Below are positions 1-12,476 of a DNA stretch of 64,000 nt, in pieces. The notes beneath the pieces are model-generated. The model made no database searches and was not told where the DNA came from. It worked only from the letters and a program-made list of their open reading frames with translations. Numbering within the stretch: position 1 is the stretch's first letter; the number at the start of each line of letters is the position of its first letter. Source of the DNA: Trochalopteron elliotii (lineage: Eukaryota; Chordata; Aves; Passeriformes; Leiothrichidae); the NCBI GenBank assembly GCA_024734555.1, contig JANPWX010000463.1:62001-126000 (forward strand), written 5' to 3'. Both the position numbers and the translations under genes were made by a program.

Positions 1-2036
1 TGAGAGATGGAGATCCATTGAAATTGAAGGGTGATTTTACTTAGATTCCGAACTTTAATCCTGGTAAATTGAAAGTGAGCTGGGAAAAAGAGGTAGAAAA
101 GAATTGTTTTTAAAACTAAATGCACAGGTAAATGGCACAGTGCAGTGGCATACCTTTTCATCCTGAAGGATGGCAGTCCATATCATCATTTGTTGAGTGA
201 AGGTGATTTTTGTTGCCAACCCATTGAAAATAAGGAGCAAAGGGACCCAAGATATGACATAGTGTTACAAAGTCCAAAACAAGAACTGGTTTGTAGGGAA
301 TACCAAACTTCAAAGTGGGAATGTTGATGAGAATTGGAAAGAGACCAAGGAAATTTGATTTGCCAACTCAGTCATTTGGAAAAAGTGCACTCACCCAGAT
401 CAAGAAGGAAGGCAAAATGAGAATTAAAAGTCAAACAGAAACAAAGCAATTAATCCTCTTCCTGAGAAAAACTCCAGAGGAGTATTTGATGTTAGGATTA
501 ATCAAGGAGTTTGCCAATTTGCAGAACGTATCACAGCTTACTGCTTGTTTACAAATATCAAGAGCAGTAGGCAAGTCCATTCCATGGGGAATTTTAACCA
601 TGGATTTGACTACTGAAGAACATGAAAAAGAAACCACACATTGTGAACAGAAACCTGTAACTGGATGGAAAGAGTGGGTAGAGAAAATTAGGAAACAATG
701 AAAGTCTCCAGGGAACAGAGCTGATTGTGAGAAATTTCCAAATTATATTTTCAATAAAATAGGTAGATTTCAGACAGTAGGATAGAGCTCTTATGATGAA
801 CAAATAAAGAAAAATGTGTGCCAAATATTTATGGAATGGACACGTGGCAAAACGAATCAAACAAAATAAAAGGAGGCATACTGGGACTCCATTTGGTCTA
901 TGACAATATTTTCTCAATTTCAGTATAAGACAAAGGCCCCATGGTGTTTTACTTGGGATGGCTTAGATTTTGAAAATTGGCCATTTTTGCAAGAAAGGGG
1001 AACCTGATATCAAGAGAAGCAAAAGCCAGTGTCATGACGGAAATGTGAGAGGATATATAATTGTAGTCCTGTTGATGAGGTATAATTGTAGCCTATTCCT
1101 TCTTTAGCTGCTGCTTTAAAGTATGGATGTTTTGAGGCCCCAGAAATAGCCTCCAATTGACTGGTATGAGGGGAAACTGTTTTTTTTTAGTTGCAGTAGA
1201 GCTACAGTTAGGAGCCTTGGACATTTAGAAAAGGCAATGAATGATGGGACATGGACAACTCCTTTACCTTTAGATAGTAAAGTAAAGCAAATTACATTAG
1301 GTATGCCAACTTTATGTGCAATTGGGAAGAAAGCTCCTTTTAGGGGAACAGTAGAAAACTTGGAGTTGGAACAGGTGAGAAGGTCAAAAATGGATGAAGG
1401 ATGGAATGAACCTTCATCTGGAGTGAAAGTTGGTTGGGCCTTAGAGTGTTTATTGACTCCTTTGGTAATATACAGGAATAAAGAATGGATATCAACTCAC
1501 AGGACACATAGAAAGGCTGGCAAACATGACTGGGAGAGGATTTATGGATTTAAACATGCAGTTACAAGCAACATCCAGGATGACTTTAAAAAATGGAATG
1601 GCTTTAGATACACTCCTGTTGAAAGAACATGGGGTTTGTGGATACTTAAAAGAGAATTGATCATTGCTGCATACACATTCCAAATGTGACACAAGATGTA
1701 GAGCATGACCTGGACTGATTAGAAAATGTAGAACAAAATATTCATGAGCTTCAACAAAACGCGTAAGAAAATTGGACAGATAAAATTTTTAGTGGATTGG
1801 GATGGAATCTGAGTTCATGGGTAAAATCACTGATTAACACAATTTTGTTAATAGTCTTCCTGGCAATTATGTTGCTCTACTATTGTTTAAAGAAGCAAAT
1901 TAATAAGACTGCAGGGAACTGGATGATTATCCTAGCAGTAGCTGGACAACCAGATGCAAAGGAATCACTTCCAAGTCTCCCACCAGAATGTAGTGAATAA
2001 GATTGGATGAAAACATTGAAATAATTTTCAAAATTT
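1..2036 (+). pseudogene. Degenerate endogenous retrovirus env remnant
   Basis: The stretch contains several open blocks in different + frames (about 315-701, 1237-1689, 1797-2000) separated by stops and frameshifts. The last block has the hallmarks of a retroviral Env transmembrane subunit: a Leu/Ile-rich heptad stretch, a Trp-rich membrane-proximal part, a hydrophobic membrane segment of about 20 residues (around 1840-1890) and a short basic cytoplasmic start. It ends about 50 bp before a polypurine tract, which is where env sits in a provirus. A Trp-Val-Lys motif just before the membrane segment recalls class II (betaretrovirus-like) Env; that class call is inference. The frame is broken many times, so no functional protein is expected. 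The 5' part of the provirus lies outside the window or is lost. Confidence 0.6.
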
Positions 2037-2460
2037 TCAAAGGGGGAAAATGTTACTAATATTTTGATCAAATAATATATTAAATAATACTAAACTGTTA
2101 GCTGTGATTATAAGTAGAAAAATGCAAACTGTAAGGTACAGAAATATCAGGAGTCTTGTGTTCGGATGTGTAACCTTACAAACCTCCCCAAGAAGTTACT
2201 GGACCCTTATGTTTCAGTCAAGAAGCTATGGAGATCATCATGCTCACCAGTTATGCTGCTTGAGAACCCACTCCACCTCCCACCTTGATTTTAATATTAA
2301 GGATTCCAACCAGTAGACCTCAGGAGAGATGACCAATTATTGTTTTAGGCTAAGAATATTGATGAAGTTATGAACAACTGGAACCAACCACTGCAAAGGT
2401 TATATTTAAGAACATGCATAGCATGCGTAGTATGTAAAAGAACTTATTGATGATTCAGCA
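2037..2460 (+). mobile_element. Polypurine tract and probable 3' LTR (U3 start) of the same provirus
   Basis: A purine run at 2037-2050 (A-rich, then five G, then A) is followed at once by TGTTACTAAT at 2051. This is the layout of a retroviral polypurine tract and the TG start of a 3' LTR. It lies just downstream of the env remnant on the same strand. The LTR 3' end is unclear: I see no clean AATAAA plus CA terminus, so the right boundary given is a guess and the LTR may be truncated. Confidence 0.45.
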
Positions 2461-5400
2461 GAAAAAGTACATAAAATGGATGGGTTTATTTGGTTAAGTG
2501 GAACATGTTTTCAGAGGAGCTATTTCCCCTGTTCCTGGTGCCTGGATAAAGAAGTATCTGCTTGTTCACAGCAAACTGGTGTTGGATAAGTTTCTTTTGT
2601 CTCATTTGGTGACAATACAATGTGCAACAGCTATAACTTCTTAGATTAGTAAATTTATCCAATTGATTCTCACTCATATGTTCTCCATCATGACAAACAA
2701 CGTAAGTGAATGACACAAGGGTGTAAAATGAACACAGCCTGAGATGCAAGAACCTAGCATGTCCTAGGTCAGGTTTTCTTTCAGTCTTTCAGACTTCATT
2801 ATCTCCTGTGTAGTGCAACAGCAGCATGACATGCTGACCTGGATTTCCCACGTCTTAGGAAAAGGGATGCTTTTGCTGTGCTGCAACAGCTTCACGTCAT
2901 ATTGTTAAGCCACAGGTTAAGATTCTCCCAGTGACCTGGCAACAAAAGGCTGGATGCTGAGGGCTTTCAGTTTCCAAACACCTGGGGCTGGAACTGCCTT
3001 CTCCTGCTGCTGCAGTGTACTAGAACTGCATGAAAATTACATGCTGCACTGCTGAGATAACATTTAACCTTCCCACCACGGAATGGGATATCTTTACTTA
3101 AGGTCATGTCATGGGATAGTGGAGCCAGTCCCTTCCTGGGAAACTGCCCAGGCATCTGCTCTGTGCAACAGGAGTGGGTCAGTGCAGTGCACAGCACAAT
3201 CCATGCTGGTACCACCTGGAGCACCAGCTCCTCACATGCAAGGCATGGCACAAAAATGTGCCAGCACAAAATCTCAGCTCAGAGGAGTCAGCAGAGCCTG
3301 TCAGAATGTGGCTGTGGGCCACACCTGGACTAGAACAAATCCACAGCACCTACCAAGGAGCAACAGCACTGCAAGAGTCTGGCATTAAGGAGGTCTGCCT
3401 CAGGAGTCTCCTGGGTAAATAGTAAGCATTACTAGTTACAGGGATCTGATGGGGCTATAAATAAAGCAGGTTAGGTAACTAGATTTACAGACAGTCAACA
3501 AAGAAAAGATGAAAACGCATAAGTGATCAATGTGTCCTCAGTCATTTTGCCTCTTAGGCACTCTGGTCATAATTGTTATTTCAGTGAAAGATTGAATATA
3601 GCAATGAACACCATGATGTGAGATCATCAGCATGTAGGTAACTCCACCAGAAATATAAAACATCTTGTTCTGACAGTTCAGTCATGGGACATATGAGTCA
3701 TAATGTTTTAGTTCAGTTTATAACATTCAATATGCTGCTCTTTATCTTTATTATTCAATGAAACAGAAATCAAAACATAACTGCATTTTTTAAAAAATAA
3801 TTTATTTTCCTCTTTTAAAATTTTGAAGAGTATCAGGAAATATTTCCTATGCACATATGAGATGTTGGTCCCCCAACAGCTGGGCCTTCCTGACCCCAGA
3901 TCTATTATGAATCCTGTTAAGGAGGTTTTATCACCTCACAGAGTTGGATAGGACAGGAGAATCTGTACGAGCCAGGAGCTTTATGGAAGACAATGGTCAC
4001 CAAAATCAGTGTATCAAAAAATTACAGCACTCCCCAGCACATCTCTCTGTAGCCTCATGGATGTTGTTGACCTTTGCTGTCAGATTCTGAAGGTTTTTCC
4101 TACATCTCAGCCCCTCTAGCTTCAGACCTGCGTCACAGCCACTCATCTGACATTAAATATTTGTTCAGGCCCGTGGGACAAAGGACAGGAAGGACAGTTC
4201 AGAGCTCAAAAAACAAAAGGCAAATAAATACCCCAGAAAAAATTACTGATCCCTGTTTTTAAGCTTGTTTTATCTTTTTATGAAGCATATGCTTCCCTAA
4301 TGAATTTCAAAGGGTTTCGATGATGGGGAAAGACAGTGAAATAGCTTCTGTTTTGAGAGCTGGTGTTTGAAAAAAAGAAAGATAGGGGAATTCTGCCTGA
4401 ACAGTACAATAGTGTAAAGTATTTTCCCTCACTCTTTAAAGGAGGTCTCTTTTCTGCATCATTCCTGTGCTATCCAGACACTTCTCACTGCCAAGAGACT
4501 ACCCTAAATGGTGATACTTCCCCTTAGTTACTCCAGCCCATCAAGGAAACTCTTCCCATAAAGAGAGAACACAGTCAGACAGGCAAAGAAAGTCAGGACG
4601 TGAGACAACACACCCCCATGCAGCTCTACTTGTCCATTTTCAGTGCTCCTTCATTACTAGAGGAATTTTTTACGGTGGTAACAGCAGTCACCTCTCAGCA
4701 CTACCCAGGTTCCACGCTGCCCCAGAGGCAGCAGGCAGCTGCTTACACATCCTCAGCACAGCAGCGGGAGGAATGAGCCGGCCGAGCCGGGCAGACTTGG
4801 GCAGGATTGTCCCCCGCTGGTGCCTTTGGCACAGCCCGCAGCAGGCACAGGCAGTGGGGTGTCTGTCCCCGGGGCTGCGGCCACCGCTGCTCCTGTTCTC
4901 AGGCTGAAAATGCCCCAGCTCGTTCCAGCCCACAGACAGCATCAACAGCTCTGGGGAAACCCCCCGCCTGCCCTGTGGTTAGACCCTAATGAGTGCAGGC
5001 TTCTTTTCGAATACAGATGCATGAGCAGGAACATCGCAGAGGCAATTTATCTGGGCAGTGGAATTTGTCTCTGATCTCTGTCCCCAGGTCACCCTGTGTC
5101 ATCTCCTCCCTTGAATCTGTGCATCTCCAAAAGGAAAATCCAAGCTGCAGTGGCGGGGAGTAGTGAGTGAAAGGAGACACAGGGATAAAGAGTTTCTCGA
5201 AGGGCATAGGGGCTGTGCAGGGGATGGAAGAGCAAAGGGTTTGGGCAAAAGCACGAGGCAAGGAAAAAAAGTACCAAATCAAGTGAAGTCTTCTGTAAGA
5301 AAAGGAACGAGGAAACTTCATTTTCTTCTCTCTGGCTCCAGTTCGTCCTGGTCTTTAGCCTTAGAAAGATACATGAGCCAGGACAGTTTTATCTTGACTT

Positions 5401-6758
5401 CAAGCAACAGTCTGTCTGTACAGGGATTTTGTAGCAATAGCTAAAGAAGAAGGAACAGGGTGAGCTGTGAAATGGGCTCAAGTCCAAATCCCAAAACAAC
5501 AGTCCAAGTTTTTGAGCTTGCATCACAGCTTTGCAGATGTTTTGAAGCAGGCGAGCTCCACTTACTATTGAACAAACTATTCACAGGACTGCAGCAGGAC
5601 TATCCCTGGCTATTTGTTGTTGCTGTTCTGCTGCCAGTTGCCTCCCTTGCAGTTCTGTTATCAGGAGGGACAGGGTAAATTGTCTCCTCCACAGGTTTTT
5701 ATAACATTCAATTCTAATCCAGTCAGTTCTGCAGAAGGGAGTAAAATAGTTTGTAGGGCGGCTCTGCAAAGTAACAGATGGGGTTTGGCAAAAAACAACT
5801 GGGCATGCAGGCAAACCAAAATGTGATATGAAACAAGGTATCACACACCTGGGAAGTTCCATTTCCCCAGAAATACCTTCCCTGATCACTGACTTCATGG
5901 CCAAGCTCAAAGACAGTTGGCCATAAATCAGCAGTTCTGTTTCCTGAAAATCCTCACTCTAATGAGATGTTTTTATTCTGACTCACAGCACAAGCAGGGT
6001 CCCTCCTTCCCTCCCACTCTCACTGGCTTCTACCCCACATCCTGTGTCATCCCAGAAAACAGCTGATAGCCTGTGGCATGCAGCAGGGATGCCACAGAGC
6101 CAGGTTCAAAAGGAGGTATGGACCCAAGTCTCACCCAGGATAGGCTACCCAGCTAATCTCCTCCTTTCCACAGAAACCTTTTGGTTCTGTCCAAGCAACT
6201 TTTCCCTACGAAAGCCACACCATCCTGGCCAGCTCAGCTGTCATTCCTACACACAGTGCTGTGTCTCCAGGATAGACACCAAATCAAAGGGCTGCAGAAA
6301 CAGATTGTCTTTATTTGAGGAGAACAAAAGCTGGGACTAATCACACTTGGGTGGAATTTACCTTTTGACAGCTGCATCAGAAGGCTGAGGCTTATCATAA
6401 ACATGCAGACACTGATGCTGCAGCAAGTACAGCTCACACCTTTTCTTCTGCTGCCCCCACACATGTCTGTTACTGCCACTGGGGCAGGACAGTGCCCCAA
6501 GGAAGTCTCTGAGTTTTAAATAAGAGGTGAGCACTGTGAGAGCTGAAGGGACTGCTGAGCTGGTTAGCGTCCACAATACACTGAAAATAGCATGGATATT
6601 AAACATTATAGGATAGCAAAATCCTCCTGCCCCCTGGCTATGAACTCCTAAATCTCACTGTTCTACAGCCACAGAATCTTCCTGGGATCCTGTCATCCTT
6701 GCTGTTAGGCAGGAAAGGACTACCTGTGAGGCTTTCTTCTAAAACAGAATATATTTTG
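2461..6758. other. Intergenic sequence, no gene recognised
   Basis: Only short chance reading frames are present on both strands, none resembling a protein I know. A weak GC-rich patch at about 4750-4980 has a few CpG sites but no adjoining gene signal. No clean repeat boundaries were seen. Confidence 0.6.
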
Positions 6759-6759
6759 A

Positions 6760-6797
6760 CACAACAACAACAGTAACAACAACAACAACAACAACAA
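6760..6797. repeat. (ACA)n trinucleotide microsatellite
   Basis: ACA/CAA units run for about 38 bp with one interruption (CAGTAA). It is simple sequence in non-coding DNA; the poly-Leu reading frame on the opposite strand is a by-product. Confidence 0.85.
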
Positions 6798-8510
6798 AAG
6801 GCAGCACATAGGAGAGCATAGAAACAGCTGAAAGTTGGGGTTTAAAAAAACAGTTGTTAATTTGGCTCCTCTGAGCACGCAAAGAAACCTGATGCAGTCT
6901 GACTGTGATCTAGAAGGCAGAGTTGGCAAGCAGATGAAGCTGCCAGGTTGATACCATTCCTTGGTTTGACTGGACAGATTGTCACCATGCCAGAGAGGCT
7001 GTCACAGCAGCATGGTTGGTGGAAAGTTCTCAGCCCTGATGTCCTTAGTGGTGGCAGCACCATGCATGTTGAGAGCATCTAACTATCCCCACAATATAAA
7101 TGGACAACAGTGAAGGAAGACCATAAAATCGTGACAATTTTCCTTCTCCATGAAAAAAAAAATAAAAATGGTGCCTGCATCTTTACAGGTGACGCCAACT
7201 ACAGATGCAGCTGCAAGCAACTGGTGCTTCAAAATCAGCTCTCTCAGAGATTATGTTTGTCTTCAAATGAAACTTGCTTTGGTTAGCGGCCACAGACTGC
7301 TGCACATCACACAGAATCAAGGAAATATAACAAGGAGATACAGTAATGAAGGAAAAAAATACAGGGAGATGAGAACTTTAAATGACAGGCCATCTGGAGA
7401 AAAAAAATGAACAGGAAAAAATGCAGGAGAAAAATGAAAGCAAGTAAGATGGAGAACAAAAATAAGTGGAAAATCCTGAGGCGAGATCAATGATGAGCCA
7501 GAGACAGCCACACTTCCATCCTGACTGTGCAGGGGAAAGAAAATGCTGGATAGTCCACACGACAAAGTTTACTCAGTCCATGCACAGGGGAGACAGACCA
7601 GAAGATCATGACAGCTGGTGGGAGGAAAAGAAATCCTTCTCCTAGTGCAAATGAAGCCCTTAATCTTTGCCAGACTGGATTCTGGCATATGTTGCAGTCC
7701 TGCTGGGAGATGTTAGCAACATCATCCTAAAGGAGGAGAAGTTCAGCCTCCTTTCATTTAGCCTGCTTGATTCTCAAGCTAATGAGCCCTCCAGGACCTC
7801 AGGCCACATACCCCCCAGGGTTTACACCCTACAGATTTACACCTTCTGAAACTATGCTAGCTGAAGTGCTTATTTGCACAGGAAATTTCTCCCAGTTGGG
7901 GCCTTTATTGTATGGGTATTTGTCGAATGGAAACTCCAGAGCATGAGTCACTTGCCTGCAGCACAGGTAGCAAAAAAAACATCCACTGAGAATTTGAACG
8001 ACCTTCGGCAAAGCCAGGAACTGGTAACAGCGGCGTCATACTCTAGGAAACACAAGAGGAGTGAGTCTCAGCTGCCAGCGAGAACAGAACAGCCAAGACA
8101 ACACCTCTACAAGATTCCTAGTGTCATATTTAGTCTTTCCTTTGCGAAAAGACAGTCGGAGTCTGGCATGTCGTGCTCGAAAGGATGCTGGTCCCTCCCT
8201 CTGTGCAAACAGGCGAAGATGTGCATTTTGCAGCAATTTAGCTGGGCCAGCTTGCAGCCAGTTACGTTGATGCCAGTTGAAACGCCCATTTACACAGGCT
8301 GTGTCTGGGTTTTGCTGCCAGCAACAGGAAATCGTGTCCAAAGCACAGGGGCGAGCTGTGAGCCTAAAGAAGGAAAGTCATCTAGGGCAAGGGCAGAAAG
8401 GCACAAGAAACGTTGTGCTGGGGGAGAAGCTGTGTTTTGTGTAAACACAAATTCCCCGATTTAGGTGCTGTTGTGGCTGATACCGCTGCACATCATGGGG
8501 TGGCGGTGGG
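6798..8510. other. Intergenic sequence with one long unrecognised open frame
   Basis: The longest open stretch is 7874-8464 on + (196 codons). It has no recognisable domain, signal peptide or membrane segment, and a 101-codon frame overlaps it on the other strand. CpG sites become more frequent from about 8000 towards the island at 8.5 kb, so it could be the edge of an unrecognised transcribed promoter region. Nothing supports a protein. Confidence 0.4.
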
Positions 8511-8519
8511 TGGGGAGAT

Positions 8520-9000
8520 CACCACGCTCCCTGCACGTCGTGTGGCACGTCCTCGGCAACGATGAGGAGGAGGATGGCGCCGAAGCCGCTCGGGGCCCTC
8601 GGGGGCGGCGCGGCGGCCGGGCACCGCGCGTGCTGGGATGCGGAATGGAGGAGGCGGGATGGAGGAGGCGGGATGGAGGAGGCGGGATGGAGGAGGCGGG
8701 ATGGAGGTTGCGGGATGGAGGAGGCGGGATGGAGGTTGCGGGATGGAGGAGGCGGGATGAAGGAGGCGGGATGGAGGAGGCGGGGTGCGGGATACGGGAG
8801 TCTCCCGGCGCGGCTGTCTGCTGCCGCTCGGTGGCCGCCGCACGGTGAAGCACAGCAGGGCAGCTGTGAGGGGGATGACCCCCGGCCCTGCTGTTCAGCC
8901 TTCCCGCCACCTGGCCCAGAAAGCGGCCGGGCCGGGCCGGGCCGTGCCGTGCCGGAGGAGGCTCAGGTTTCCCAGAAGCGACCCGCCTGTGAAAGGCTGA
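8520..9000. promoter_or_regulatory. CpG-island-like block
   Basis: This is a GC-rich, CpG-dense block (clusters at about 8575-8640 and 8800-8990) in otherwise AT-balanced intergenic DNA, and it encloses the 14-bp minisatellite. No exon, splice donor next to a plausible coding start, or TATA box was identified. It may be an orphan CpG island or the promoter of an unrecognised transcript. The overlapping long frames on both strands follow from the low stop-codon frequency of GC-rich DNA. Confidence 0.45.
8645..8784. repeat. 14-bp minisatellite, ten phased units
   Basis: Ten head-to-tail copies of ATGGAGGAGGCGGG occupy exactly 140 bp. Units 5 and 7 carry TT in place of GA at positions 8-9 of the unit, and unit 9 has A in place of G at position 4. 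The rest are identical. Because 14 is not a multiple of three, the array cycles through all frames, which explains the repetitive reading frames on both strands. Each unit supplies one GGG run on the + strand. Confidence 0.95.
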
Positions 9001-11790
9001 CCTCCTTCAGTGGTCCTTTTCCACCTGTTGCTGTGTCCCAGGATGGGCTCTCCCTCACGCCAGTCTCTGCCACCGAACCTGGATGGGCTCCCCGCCCGCG
9101 GGGTTGGGATGCAGACAGGGTTACCCTTTTTCCTTCTTTTCGGGTGTGGGATGGAGCTGATTGCATAACGCAGAACCCCCTGAGGAGCTGCGTGCTCGGG
9201 TCAGCGCGCTTGCTTGGACTGATGTGAAGTGACTCATTCTCTGCCTGAAATGGCGTTCTCTCCGAGGCTTGCAGGGATTTGAGGGTGATGCCAGGATGGC
9301 CCCTGTCCCTGGGCAGGAGCACACAATGGAAGCTCACCAACTCCCTGCGGCTGTGTTTTGGGATACGAACCAGCCAGCGGCCACACTGCCCTCCTGGCAG
9401 GGCATGTCTGTCCCAGCAAGGATCTGTGGGAGATGCTGCCAGAGCAGGTCTGTGACCAACCCAGCCAGCTGCCTCTGTGCAGTGCCCAGCGCTGGGGCAC
9501 AGAAAGCAGCAGTGTCTCAAGCCTGTACAGTGCTTCCCTAAACACAAACCGCAGTCTGGGCAGGAAGTTGATGCCATGGCAAATCCTCACTTCAATAGAA
9601 CACGGATCTTCATTTCTTCTCAGCCTAAGAATGCAAGCTGACAAAGACTTGTGAATCGCCTGATCTTGCTTCAGGCCTGGCAGGAGTGCTGGGCCACCAC
9701 ACAGCCTTGTGCCTCAGTTTCCTGGCATGTGGGTGGGGGAGACACAAACAAAAGGAATTGCAATTGCACACTGCTATGTGCATTGCTGAGGGTGGGGAGG
9801 TAAGCAGTGACCTGTTTCTGGGAAATCATTAATTGAGGCTGTATTTTGCTTTTGTCAGTTATACTGAAGAGTAGACGTGTTATTTTAAGTCCTTCCCTGT
9901 ACCTCATAATTTGACCATTTAGTTCACACCAGACCAGGCCATGGGTAGATCATTTTTCCATAGAACTACCCAATGTCCTCACATTACATTTTCTTGCAGT
10001 TTTGACACCACTCTTTCAGATCACTGCCAGAGTGTTTAACCAGCATCTCAGCTGGTATTTTTTAGCTTCAAACTGTCCAAACTCCATCATTATCCATAAC
10101 CAAACCACAGAGTTAAGAGCTGGCTTGGAGATGTACCCTAGAACAGTGGTAAAGTAAGGTCTTTCTCTGATATGGAAAGTTGCCTGGAGCTGTCTGCTGG
10201 TGAACAAAGGTTTGTGATGGACCCAGGACAGTGCAACAGCAGACATTCCTCACTTAGCTTGGACATTTACTGTATGCTAAGTACTCTACATCCCAAAATA
10301 TCGATCAGATCAGCTGGCCAGTTATACTTCTGCTGACAACTCATGCAAAGGGAAACTCTCCTCCCCTCCCAACATCAGCTGGCAAACAGTGTAGGCAACC
10401 TCCTAAGTCAGTAGACTTTGGAGAGCACAAAGATAGGGGTGGGGAGTGTTTCACCCATTCCTGTCGACTTGCTTTTCCTTTTATCTGAGCTGTGTTTTCT
10501 AACTGAGGCCGGCCCCTACTTACCAAGTTCAGCATCTTGATGTACCCAGTGGCCTCAGGCCAGTATGTGGAGGCTCCTTTACAGCTCTGAAGTTGACAGC
10601 TGATATCTACTGGTCCCAGCAGTTCCACTGTATTGATAGCAGGGAGCTTTCTAACCCTGTGAAAATCCAGTCTGAGCAGGAAGCAGAGTTGTCTCAGGGG
10701 TCGTAACAAGCCCATGCTACAGCATGCCCTGGTCTCACCGCTTCGCTTTCGAGTAAAAGGTGCTCGTTTCCAACACACACCTCAAACACAGGCAGCTGCG
10801 AGCATGGTATGAACAAGCCCCAAACCAAGCCTGTTGAGCCAAAGTTAAGTCTCCCACAACATGTGCAGCTGTCTCCCTGTGGAGAGGATGAGAAAGAGAC
10901 AAAGAACCACATGTGGCAGATCTGAGTCAGGCCACTGAACACTCCACCGGAAAATGCTCAGACACCATAACGATGAAGGCAATCTAGGAACCTGGACCTA
11001 ATAAAATGGTTTTCTGTTCTCTTTTTCTCTTACCTCCTCTCTACTTATTGTGGCTCAGCTTTTTCTCACTGTCTAGCTTTATTTCTTTCTCCTGGAATGC
11101 ATGTATTGCCACATGTAAATAAAGGGTCAGAGTGTGCACACAGGTGCACTGTTACAAGCACAGAAAAAAATCTCAAAACTTCAGTGCTACCCACCTCGAT
11201 GTGTGTCTTTGATTGTCATGGGACAAGAATCCCTCTCTGCTCCTGGTTACACAGAGGGAGCAGAAATCAGCACCTGTCCCACCGGACTAATTCCCTCCCT
11301 TTTGGCCTTGATTTCAGGAGACTGAAACAAGATGTTCATGTGTTTCACCATAATGGAAGTATTAAAACTACAAAGAGGATGTTACATAGAACAGCCCGAT
11401 TCTGAGAATTTGCTTTTCCTCCTGTCCCATGGTGCCATTGCAGATTGCTGTTAGGCAGGCTGCCAGCAGCCCTTGGCACTTCCATGACTGCATCATTCCA
11501 TGCCTCAAGGACAGCTCCAGGTGTTCCAAGCAGCTCTCAAGACATAAGCAGGTCAGTACATTAAGAGGATTATGTTCAATCCCATGACCAGCATACATGT
11601 ATTATCTGGGGATCAAATCACAGGAAAAGAGTGCCAGCACATTGGGTCACAGAGCAGGTGGATGCTGATAGAAACTGAAATCTTCAGTGGTTTGTGTCAA
11701 CATGCTGTCTGTGAACTGCAGTGGCTGAGGAGAGATGAATTACACCTGAATTGACCATTTCTGCTGGAGAACTGGTGACGTTTGATGGGT
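9001..11790. other. Intergenic sequence, no gene recognised
   Basis: Frames of up to 204 codons (8963-9577, -) and 145 codons (10341-10778, -) lack recognisable domains, and frames on the other strand overlap them. No clean transposon or RNA gene was identified. Confidence 0.55.
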
Positions 11791-11795
11791 GCAGT

Positions 11796-12472
11796 TGAGT
11801 TAAGAATTTAAAGAGTTAAGATTTTAGCTAAGGAATAGAAGCAGTTTATATTAGGATTTAAGTTAGAAGAGCAGAGATGAAGTAGAAGAGTTAATGATTA
11901 TTAGATGCTTAAACTAGAGCTCAGGCAATATATTACTTGCTTGTTTTAGTTGTGTTTGTAGAAGGAAAAAAGATAGATGAAGCATTGTGATAAAGAAGAA
12001 ACCATGGCTGCACCTGGACACAGAAACTAATTGGAACCAGGCAGGAGAGCTTGGACTATGCCCAAGAGGTCACATAGCCTGCCAACAAGATGAAGGTAAA
12101 AAGTTCACTGCAAGGAAGGCGTCTCTCTGACTTCATCCTTCAAGACCACTGAGACGTTTCAAAGACCACCAACCCAATCTGAGAGAAGAATTGGACTAGC
12201 ATAAAGGACTTCGAGCTCATTTTAATACAAAGCGGGGTAGGAGGTGCTAGGATTATGTATATGTATAAGTGTTTTTGAGTAATTGAATGAATATGTAAGA
12301 CCTTTGTAGATAAACAGAGGGCTAGAGCTCTGGGATTTTTGCACATGTCTTTGGGAGAATACTCCCTGTGTTACCCAGGGCAGCCGAATAAACATGCCAC
12401 TTTCTAACTTTAACTAGTTAGAGAGTCCTTTGTCCGTGATTTTATCAATTTTATTTGTTTCACAGTGAGTGA
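11796..12472 (+). mobile_element. Solo endogenous-retrovirus LTR with target-site duplication
   Basis: This is a 677-bp element that begins TGAGTTAAG and ends TTGTTTCA, so it has TG...CA termini. CAGT occurs directly on both sides (11792-11795 and 12473-12476), giving a 4-bp target-site duplication. A TATA-like stretch lies near 12254-12268, and an AATAAA polyadenylation signal at 12387-12392 is followed by about 80 bp of R/U5-like sequence. No internal retroviral sequence is present, so it is a solo LTR. A 4-bp duplication is typical of ERV class I (gammaretrovirus-like) integrations. The repeat-library family name is not known to me. Confidence 0.8.
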
Positions 12473-12476
12473 AGAG

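Noticed and set aside
6720..6929. Poly-leucine frame on the - strand
   Set aside because: It is the translation of the (ACA)n microsatellite.
7874..8464. 196-codon open frame on +
   Set aside because: No domain, homology or splice context was seen, and an overlapping frame exists on the opposite strand. It is kept only as a note in the intergenic entry.
8461..9227. Long repetitive open frames (up to 221 codons) on both strands
   Set aside because: The 14-bp array and high GC content create open frames on both strands. The repeated residues are translations of the minisatellite.
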